Below are positions 1 through 6,100 of a DNA stretch of 12,097 nt, in pieces. Under the pieces are notes generated by a model. It ran no database searches, was not told the DNA's origin, and saw only the letters and a program-made list of their open reading frames with translations. Location: positions 1 through 12,097 of the forward strand of contig JACZVU010000074.1 in NCBI GenBank assembly GCA_022572485.1. Reading direction: 5' to 3'. The position numbers and the translations under genes are program-made. How positions within the stretch are numbered: the first letter of the stretch is position 1; every line of letters begins with the position of its first letter. The stretch is from Myxococcales bacterium (GTDB lineage: Bacteria > Myxococcota_A > UBA9160 > SMWR01).

Positions 1-1
1 G

Positions 2-484
2 ATCGAGGAGAGCCGATCGCGTGGACGTCACGACGGGCCGACGAAATCAGGGAGGAGGAGGCGCGTGGCGCTCTCTCTGCGGCTTCGGAAGCTGCTCCGA
101 GAGTACTGGATCGTAAAGGGCCAACCGGACGCCTCTGAGCGGATTCTCCCGGCCCTCCAGCCGCAGAACTACGCGGCTCGGCACTTCGCGAAGGTGTGCG
201 AGGCGGCTGGGCTCGAAGATCGCACGCCGAAGGATCTGCGGGACACGTTTGCATCGCAGCTCCTGACCGCTGGCGTGCAGCTGGGTTACGTGTCCAAGCA
301 GCTCGGGCATTCCGACGTGAGCGTCACGGCGCGGCACTATGCGAAGTGGGTCGACGACGACGCGTACAGGCATCCCCTCACGGTGGGCGAGGGCGAGGTT
401 CCCGCCGATCTGATCGCGCGCATCATTGAAATTGTGCCGAATTCAACAGGCGACACCGCAGAGGCTATCGAACGTGGATTTTAG
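2..484 (+). CDS. Tyrosine recombinase/integrase, C-terminal part (5' end outside window)
   Basis: Site-specific recombinase that would integrate or excise a mobile element by cutting and rejoining DNA through a catalytic tyrosine. The reading frame is open from the first bases of the window, so only the C-terminal catalytic domain (about 160 residues) is seen. The segment PTKSGRRRRVALS matches the usual beta-hairpin region of these enzymes. The catalytic boxes follow: TPKDLRDTFAS (Arg at 239-241), QLGHSD (His at 308-310) and HYAKW (nucleophile Tyr at 338-340). The first residue of the canonical HxxR box is Lys here (KDLR, codon 230-232). A start at GTG 65 is possible by rule but would split the catalytic domain, so I treat the gene as entering from the left. 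It points towards a tRNA-Arg fragment at 1064, which fits an integrase sitting next to its attachment site. The family assignment is firm; target specificity is inferred. Confidence 0.9.
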   Translation: MEESRSRGRHDGPTKSGRRRRVALSLRLRKLLREYWIVKGQPDASERILPALQPQNYAARHFAKVCEAAGLEDRTPKDLRDTFASQLLTAGVQLGYVSKQLGHSDVSVTARHYAKWVDDDAYRHPLTVGEGEVPADLIARIIEIVPNSTGDTAEAIERGF

Positions 485-962
485 CGCTCTCGATAAGTAT
501 CTCCCGATGCGGTGGCGCCATGCAGTGGTCTGGCGGCGAGTGCGCGATCGCACCGATGAGTTGGTCGAGGCGGAGCGCGACGGAGACAACGACGCCGATA
601 AGCTAGCGAAGCTGGAAATCGATCTAGGGTTGTTCAGGATACACCTCGAAGAGGAACGCCTAGACCACCTCACACGGAAACTCAGGAGGGATGCCGATCG
701 TCTGCATGTGGACTTCCCCGGCTATCCGATGGAAGCCGATCGTGATAAAGGGGACGAGAACTGGCAACTTACTGTGGCTCCCGGTTTCGTGTTGACAACC
801 ACCGGAATGAAGCGCGCGAGGAAGGCGATCCGCGAGGAGAAAAATGCGCGGCGTGAGCGATTTCTTGCCTGGGCACCGTTTTTGATTGGCCTCGTGACTG
901 CGCTGACCGGTCTGCTCGCGGTGATCGTTGCTCTCGTCGCCGTTGGGCGCTGTGGAAGTTAA
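474..962 (+). CDS. Small protein with C-terminal membrane anchor, function unknown
   Basis: I do not recognise a named family. The 162-residue product is rich in charged residues (Arg, Asp and Glu in helical stretches such as LEIDLGLFRIHLEEERLDH). It ends in one strong transmembrane segment, about residues 132-157 (FLIGLVTALTGLLAVIVALV), so it is probably a tail-anchored inner-membrane protein facing the cytoplasm. I chose GTG 474, which overlaps the integrase end by 11 bases and has a weak GAGG 9 bases upstream. TTG 426 (longer overlap) and ATG 507 are alternatives. The overlap suggests cotranscription with the integrase. Proteins with a similar Leu-Thr-x2-Gly, basic helix, hydrophobic tail layout occur near integrases, but I infer no function from that. 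Confidence 0.65.
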   Translation: MDFSALDKYLPMRWRHAVVWRRVRDRTDELVEAERDGDNDADKLAKLEIDLGLFRIHLEEERLDHLTRKLRRDADRLHVDFPGYPMEADRDKGDENWQLTVAPGFVLTTTGMKRARKAIREEKNARRERFLAWAPFLIGLVTALTGLLAVIVALVAVGRCGS

Positions 963-969
963 CCGGTGG

Positions 970-991
970 GTCACCCCACAAGTCACCCCAC
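970..991 (+). repeat. Tandem 10-bp direct repeat GTCACCCCAC
   Basis: GTCACCCCAC occurs at 970-979 and again at 982-991, a 12-bp period. It lies between the membrane-protein gene and the tRNA fragment, 73 bases before the tRNA 5' end. Closely spaced direct repeats beside an integrase attachment site are typical of arm-type integrase or excisionase binding sites. That role is inference from position. Confidence 0.5.
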
Positions 992-992
992 T

Positions 993-1016
993 ACGCCGGG
1001 AAGGGCTATCCGGCGT
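993..1016. repeat. Perfect inverted repeat, possible terminator or protein site
   Basis: ACGCCGG at 993-999 and CCGGCGT at 1010-1016 form a perfect 7-bp stem with a 10-base loop, 31 bases after the stop of the upstream gene. A T-rich stretch (1037-1045) is too far away for a classic intrinsic terminator. It may instead be a Rho-independent-like hairpin without a U tract, or part of the attachment region. Confidence 0.4.
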
Positions 1017-1063
1017 GACTCTCAGTCGAAAAAGGCTTTTTCTTTCAGTAACTTCCTGGACAC

Positions 1064-1106
1064 GCCCCCGTAGCTCAGAGGATAGAGCGTCGGTTTCCTA
1101 AACTGA
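1064..1106 (+). tRNA. Truncated tRNA-Arg(CCT), 5' half only (attachment-site remnant)
   Basis: The sequence has a tRNA acceptor 5' strand (GCCCCCG, 1064-1070), TA, a D-arm (GCTC and GAGC around AGAGGATA) and an anticodon arm. The arm is TCGGT / loop TTCCTAA / ACTGA, pairing fully with one G-T wobble. The anticodon CCT is at 1097-1099, so this is an Arg tRNA for AGG codons. After 1106 nothing resembles the variable loop, the T-arm (no GGTTCGA-type loop) or the complementary 3' acceptor strand. It is therefore a truncated, non-functional copy whose break lies just after the anticodon arm, a common crossover region for tyrosine integrases. The adjacent integrase supports reading it as an att junction. 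Confidence 0.75.
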
Positions 1107-1196
1107 CATCACATTTCTGATACCTCTGAAATCAAGCGAACTTAGGGACTTACGCGCCTTCGGCAGGCGGCCAATGCGCGCATTTCGAGCCCAATC

Positions 1197-1215
1197 CACA
1201 ACGGTTTCACAACGG
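1197..1215 (+). repeat. Tandem 8-bp direct repeat CACAACGG
   Basis: CACAACGG occurs at 1197-1204 and 1208-1215, an 11-bp period close to one helical turn. It lies on the other side of the tRNA fragment from the GTCACCCCAC pair. It could be a second set of arm-type sites. With units this short, chance cannot be excluded. Confidence 0.35.
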
Positions 1216-1220
1216 CGCGG

Positions 1221-1334
1221 AGCTGGGATGAAAACCCCGACGAGCCGGCGGAGCCCCTGGCCCCAGCTCTAGGGGCCCCACGTCCACACAATTCCCGCGC
1301 GCGGGCGGGAAAAAATGTGCTCGCGCGAGAGAGG
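1221..1334 (+). repeat. Direct repeat R1, copy a
   Basis: About 114 bp, imperfectly repeated at 2816-2927 in the same orientation. Shared blocks are AGCTGGGA.GAAAA.CCCGA (one-base differences marked), CCAGCTCTAGGG and CGGGCGGGAAAAAATGT, followed by CTCGCGCG. Inside are a hairpin GGCCCC / AGCTCTA / GGGGCC, a stem TTCCCGC / GCGGGAA, and the palindrome CTCGCGCGAG. The two copies bracket the PEP-CTERM gene. Confidence 0.8.
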
Positions 1335-1455
1335 TTCTCAGCTCACGGCCCTATCCGGCTCCAGCGGTAAGTGGGCGCACCCCGCCCCGATGGGGTTGGG
1401 ACACCTCCGCCTGATCCAGTTGAAAAACAAAAGCGCGCGTGGTCGGTGGGCTTTG

Positions 1456-2697
1456 TCAGCGAGCGCGGCTCCGTCTGCGCTCCAGCAACCCGAGCAGTGT
1501 GGCGCCCGCCAGGATAATGAGGCGCGCGGAGGGCTCTGGCACTGGAATCGGCGTCGGATCGAGCGGGTCCAGCGGGTCCGTTCCCATCAGAAGGACTTCT
1601 TCGCCGTCGTCGAAACCGTCTCCGTCGGTATCCGGGTTTAGGTCGTCGGTTCCGATCGCTGCCTCCTCCACGTCGAGAAGCCCATCGCCATCCATGTCGG
1701 GAACCGTGCGCACGGCATCGCAGCCGCGAAACGGCGTGCCGTCCAGTGTCTCGCCTGTGACGCACGCCTCCATATCGCCAAATTCGATCCCGGTCTCCTC
1801 AACCCGGTAGTGCGCCATCAAATCCGTGAAGCCGTCGCTGTTCAAGTCCTCGAAGTGCGGCCCTTGGCTGTGGTCGAATGGGGCACCATCGGGGCCGAAG
1901 GCCAGCGTCGTTTCATCCACATCCTCCACGTCGAAGCTGTCCGACCCCAGGATCGCCACCGGAAGATCTCCCTCGAGGGACGGATTGATGGAGTTGAGGT
2001 CGCTCCCGGGCTTGATGTCGATGCCAACCGTGATGGACTCGGGGGCGAAGGCAAGGGTTATTGAGCCGGTGGCGGTGGCAGTTTGCGTAGGGGTGGGCGA
2101 ACCACCCTGGATGATCGCTTGGTAGGAGAGCCTATACTCGGTGCCACCGCTCAAAGTTCCTGTGAGCGAGCCGCGTAAGAGGTTGCGGTCGTCGCCACCG
2201 AGTTCCCCGAGCAAGAACGATTCGTTCGGAGTCGCAAGGCTCCGTTGGATGTTCTCAAAGAGGCCGGAGCCCACTCGCCTGTCTAGTTCCACATCTAGTG
2301 AGATTGGCCCCCCATCGGCATCTTCGGCGGAGTAGTTGCCACTGAGCATGTAGGTCACGTCTTCATCGACGGTGAAGTAGATGACGCCAGACGAGTTTGC
2401 GAACGACCCAGTCACGGGGCCCCGGATATGCTCGAAGGTGATAAACAGGCCGCTGTTAGACAGATCGTAGGCAGAGGCGCTCGTCGCCTCAAGGCTTGTG
2501 GCGGGGAGGTGCGTGGCGGCGTGCGAATCCAAGAAGGGGATTGTCTTAGGAAAGAGCTCATCAGCCACGCTGATCGGGCCAAGAGCCCGACTGCTCACCC
2601 GAAGGACGCTGGTTTGGCTGCCCGGGTTTAGCGTTACTGTGACGGCCGAGGCCGGCAGGGCGAGCAGCAGCAAGGGGAGACAGCCGAGCAGGCGCAT
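1456..2697 (-). CDS. PEP-CTERM sorted extracellular protein with calcium-binding repeats
   Basis: A secreted protein of 413 residues. It has a Sec signal peptide ([18 protein letters not shown], 1-18) and a beta-rich N-terminal region of unknown fold (19-215). A conserved domain follows, beginning VGIDIKPGS and ending GCDAVRTV (about 224-332), which I know as a module recurring in PEP-CTERM and related exported proteins. Next are two thrombospondin type 3-like calcium motifs ([12 protein letters not shown] at 334, [12 protein letters not shown] at 356) and a PEP-CTERM tail: VPEPS at 386-390, a hydrophobic helix 391-405, and RRR at 407-409. An exosortase encoded elsewhere would process the tail. 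I chose ATG at 2697 because AAGGAGG (2702-2708) is well placed before it and the signal peptide starts there; an in-frame TTG 45 bases upstream lacks this support. The gene is transcribed against all its neighbours and flanked by R1 repeats. Its exact role (surface or matrix protein) is unknown. Confidence 0.92.
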   Translation of the reverse strand: MRLLGCLPLLLLALPASAVTVTLNPGSQTSVLRVSSRALGPISVADELFPKTIPFLDSHAATHLPATSLEATSASAYDLSNSGLFITFEHIRGPVTGSFANSSGVIYFTVDEDVTYMLSGNYSAEDADGGPISLDVELDRRVGSGLFENIQRSLATPNESFLLGELGGDDRNLLRGSLTGTLSGGTEYRLSYQAIIQGGSPTPTQTATATGSITLAFAPESITVGIDIKPGSDLNSINPSLEGDLPVAILGSDSFDVEDVDETTLAFGPDGAPFDHSQGPHFEDLNSDGFTDLMAHYRVEETGIEFGDMEACVTGETLDGTPFRGCDAVRTVPDMDGDGLLDVEEAAIGTDDLNPDTDGDGFDDGEEVLLMGTDPLDPLDPTPIPVPEPSARLIILAGATLLGLLERRRSRAR

Positions 2698-2701
2698 TGG
2701 G

Positions 2702-2708
2702 GCCTCCT
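2702..2708 (-). promoter_or_regulatory. Ribosome binding site of the PEP-CTERM gene
   Basis: On the minus strand AAGGAGG lies 4 bases before the ATG at 2697. It fixes this start rather than the upstream in-frame TTG. Confidence 0.7.
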
Positions 2709-2815
2709 TCCATTCACCACCCTTGCCGCAGTGTGTCTCCAACCGACGCAGAAATGCAACACAAATCCTTGCCTAATCCGGCTCCAGAGTTCCGGGCTTT
2801 TCCACGAACATTTCA

Positions 2816-2927
2816 AGCTGGGACGAAAATCCCGACGAGCTTCGGGGCCCCATCGAGCCAGCTCTAGGGCCCCTCCACACAGACAATTCCTACGCGCGGG
2901 CGGGAAAAAATGTCCTCGCGCGCGAGG
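2816..2927 (+). repeat. Direct repeat R1, copy b
   Basis: Second copy of the repeat at 1221-1334, same orientation, with a few indels. The AGCTCTA loop and the GGGCGGGAAAAAATGT block are kept. The hairpin arms have changed to GGGGCCC (left) and GGGCCCC (right), so pairing is retained although the sequence and loop length differ. That suggests the structure matters. Confidence 0.8.
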
Positions 2928-2943
2928 TGCTCTGGTGACACCG

Positions 2944-3025
2944 CGAAAGGATACCCTCGGCCCGATTATTCAAGCTGACGGTGCCCTATTTCCGTACACC
3001 ACCGGGAACCGAAGCATTCGAGCCG
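2944..3025 (+). repeat. Direct repeat R2, copy a (upstream of helicase)
   Basis: About 80 bp matching 8541-8621 without any gap, roughly 60 of 78 bases by hand count. The strongest blocks are AAGGA.ACCC, CCCGATT, GGTGCCC and GAAGCATTCGAGCCG. In the helicase frame both copies encode K-D-T-x2-P-I-x-Q-x-D-G-A, with several third-position differences. This may be a trace of old coding sequence. Confidence 0.8.
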
Positions 3026-3047
3026 CTCAACCAGGGAAACCGAGCCG

Positions 3048-3120
3048 GTCAGGGCACCCAAGACCGCTGCGATTTCCGTCTCTTCCCAGGCGGTATCGGG
3101 CGAACCAGGGTGCCCCTGAC
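3048..3120 (+). promoter_or_regulatory. Long nested inverted repeat in the helicase leader
   Basis: GTCAGGGCACCC (3048-3059) pairs with GGGTGCCCCTGAC (3108-3120) through 12 pairs and one bulged C. Inside, ACCGCTG (3063-3069) pairs with CAGGCGGT (3087-3094) with one bulge. An upstream GGTGCCCT at 2980-2987 could pair with AGGGCACC (3051-3058) instead, giving a competing fold. It ends 48 bases before the helicase ATG. It could be a structured leader, an operator, or part of the R2 repeat unit. Confidence 0.5.
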
Positions 3121-3168
3121 GAGGCCTGGCGAAGCGACGGGAACTCCAGACGGTGTGATAAGATCGCT

Positions 3169-6100
3169 ATGAATCAGGGTTATCTAGAGGGAAAGCCGTT
3201 GTCCCAGACAGAGATATCTCAATTCGCCGAAGAAAGCCTTGAGCGAATCCGACTCCGGCTGTTGGACCTATCCCGGCGAAATCGACTTCTGAACCATCGC
3301 GAACGCGCCCGCGACATCCGCATAGTAGATGAACTACCAAATGAGACCTTCAGCGGCCTCACAGATGGTCGTCGGTTCTTCATCGATCCTGTTGCGCCTC
3401 CGGAAGATGCAGACCTAGAAGAATCATTAACGAACCAAGGGACGGAAGAGGTACACGCCAACTCGAATTTACCCGATTACGACACGGAGCTGCCTATTCC
3501 GGGCGACTCGATTGCCGAAAGGCATCAAGATGATCGGCTTCAGACGCCCTTAGACCCACAGACTCTAGAACGCCGGTGCAAGAGGTTGTTGACGGCCGCC
3601 CGAACGGCGATCGAGGAGACCGGTGCGAATTTTCTTTATTTAGCCATCGGGTTCCTCGAGTGGTCCGACGTGGACTACTCGGATCAATGCTTCAGGGCAC
3701 CGCTAGTCATGGTACCAGTAGAAATTCGCAAAGAGAAATTTGATTCGGAGACAGACACGTTCGCCTACTCCATCCGATTTCTCGAACAGGATATCGAGAC
3801 GAACCTTTCTCTCTTGGAGAAGATGCAGCGAGATTTTGGCCTCGATCTGCCTGAGTTTGGTGAGGAAGCTGACCCAGAGTCCTACTTCGCGGCTGTAATG
3901 TCCCTCACTTCGGCTCACAGCCGTTGGCGGGTTGCTCGCGAGATGATTCTTGGCCTATTCAGCTTCTCCAAAATATTGATGTATCGGGAACTTTCGTCCG
4001 AACGCTGGCCAGCCAATAAGCGGCCGTCCGATCACCCGATCATTCGCGACATCTTGGTTGGCGCGGAAGAGTCGGGCGATAGCCACGCGGGACTCGACCT
4101 CAGTGAGGAGTACGACATTGATGTGGATGAGCGCTGTGCGAAAATCCCCCTAGTCGTTGATGCCGATAGCTCACAACATTCGGCGCTTACAGATGTCCTG
4201 GCCGAGAATCGAAACTTGGTCATCCATGGTCCACCAGGAACCGGAAAATCGCAGACGATCACCAACCTTATCGCTGCCGCGATCGCGCAACAGAAGACCG
4301 TCCTATTCGTTGCCGAGAAGAAGGCGGCTCTTGAAGTTGTCCGTTCGCGACTGGATGCCTGCGGACTGGGTGATTTCGTGCTCGAGTTGCACAGTTACCG
4401 CACCAATAAAGGGCAGCTACATGCCGACATCGAGCGCCGAATGCATCGCCGGTTTCCAGGCGCCCCCTGGCTGGCTGAGAAGCGGGAGAAGTTTGAGCAA
4501 GAGAAGGATCGACTCCTCCAGTATTCCGAAGCCGCGAGAGCACCCGTGGGACCTGATGGTGAGGCGTTTCATAAGATCGTCTGGCGTGCTGGTCGCTACC
4601 GGTCGGAAGTATCCGCCGGATTCCCCGATCCTCCTTTAGGCGATCTCCCAATCCTATCCCGTCCAGAAATTGAAAATCGAGCGGCACTCCTGAATGAGTG
4701 CGCGCAACTTTGGTCTGAGATACCCGAGACGGCCCGCGAAGCGTGGAGAGGAATCCATCTTGGCGGTGTTTTCGGGGGAGACCTTCGCCACGTAACTGAC
4801 GTTCTCCACCAACTAAAGGAATCTGCTGAGACGCTGTCTGAATGCTTGAATGCCGCCCGAGATGGAGGGGTTCCTCTATCTGGTGGACTCGCGGAAATTC
4901 GTTTTGTATCCAACCTTCCGGATCACGTCCGAAGTGTCCCGATACCTATATGTAATCCCGCTTCGTGGCGCCACCTCTCGGCTCCCGCCGTCCAGCGTGC
5001 TGTGGAGTTGTTGCACAAAAAACTCGCGTCTCTTTCGAGTTTCAGGGCTGAGTCGGCTCTCTTGTCTGAGAGCCCGGCAGCAAGTTCTTCCGAACAGCTC
5101 ACCGAGTTGATGAGGGCAACGCAGACTCTTTTGCAGCTGGCCTTGAGCGAACGCACCCTTCCCGAACTGGAACGTCACCTCACCGATTGTTCTACGGCTA
5201 GCGAGTCGGCGGAGCGATTGGCAGGTGAATCTGCGCGTGCCACCGATCTTCTCCGCCGACAAGCGGCTTTTCTTAGCGATTACCGACTCTGTGTCCGCTT
5301 GGCAGAGTTGTTCCGCCGCACCCCAAGCGTGGTGAAGACCTCCTTCGATCCCGTGTGGGTCGATGTGGATATCCATGCGATATTTGCTGAGGCGGAAGAT
5401 TCGGCGTCAAATCTCAGGAAGCGTCACGAGACAGCGCAGAAAAGGTTCGACACAGATTCTATTCCGAGTGTCAGTGAATTGCGTTTTCTCGCTGATCGCC
5501 TTGAGACGGTCAGGAACCAATCGTTTACCCGGTTTCGATCCGAGTACCGGGAATTGCGGGCGATTCTCCAGAAGTTTCTCCGGAATAGACGGGATCTTCG
5601 GGCATTCGGTTTGCCGAACGACCTTCGCCAGTTGTCCGATCTGATTGAGAAGAGGGAGGAGTTTGAACGTTCCGATCACTTCCGTGCCCATCTGGGTGAA
5701 GCGTTCAAGGGGCTTCGCACCGATTGGGAGGAGCTGCGTCAACCTCTCGGCTGGATTTCTGATCTTGTGGCAGAAGTTGATGATCCGTTTTTCGCAAGTG
5801 GCCTAATTCGCGATTGGGAGAGCACGGCGACTCGTGCAGAGCAGATCGCGGGTTCTAGCGCCCGTGCAATTGCGGCGCTGGAAGAACACCTACCGCGCTG
5901 CTTTGACAACGATCAGAGCGACAAGCCGGTCGATCTGATTTCAACACTCCTCAACGAGCGCATCAAGCACCTCCGGGCATCTCTTCCGATCCTTCGGGCA
6001 GCGCAGGCGCCCATGAGCGCCTCAGTCGACAGCATTCACAAGGCAGCCAACGCGAGATTATCACTGATCCGTACCACTGAAGAAGTGGATTCAACCTCCG

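Larger units (their letters stand above)
1107..1455. other. Non-coding stretch between tRNA fragment and PEP-CTERM gene
   Basis: No convincing gene. It contains the CACAACGG pair, copy R1a of the long direct repeat, and a second short block (ATCCGGCTCCAG, 1353-1364) that recurs at 2776-2787 on the far side of the PEP-CTERM gene. On the minus strand, just after the PEP-CTERM stop, the sequence runs GCGCGCTTTTGTTTTTC. This is a possible but poorly paired terminator for that gene. Confidence 0.6.
2698..3168. other. Non-coding divergent intergenic region with R1b, R2a and a strong hairpin
   Basis: This region separates the minus-strand PEP-CTERM gene from the plus-strand helicase and must hold promoters for both, though I see no confident -35/-10 pair. 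The helicase reading frame happens to stay open back to 2731. That part is made of repeat DNA (R1b, then R2a, then an inverted repeat) and has no family-like protein sequence, so I do not extend the gene into it. Confidence 0.6.

Noticed and set aside
1107..1500. Group I intron splitting the tRNA-Arg(CCT) gene at the anticodon
   Set aside because: Such introns are known in this tRNA, but no 3' exon with a T-arm and matching acceptor strand could be found downstream. The break lies after the anticodon stem, not in the loop. A CGGGGGC at about 2040 has no T-arm before it and lies in a gene.
1315..1810. Plus-strand frames opposite the PEP-CTERM gene
   Set aside because: They are Ser/Arg-rich mirror images of the acidic repeat-containing PEP-CTERM coding sequence, with no family features.
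2731..3168. In-frame extension of the helicase gene back to 2731
   Set aside because: The frame is open, but this stretch is R1b, R2a and an inverted repeat, overlaps the PEP-CTERM promoter region, and its translation looks like no protein family. The recognisable DUF4011 domain begins after 3169.
2981..3172. A 63-residue plus-strand frame over R2a
   Set aside because: It overlaps repeat and hairpin DNA, lacks a ribosome site, and its similarity to R2b is explained by the repeat. R2b has a stop soon after in the same frame.
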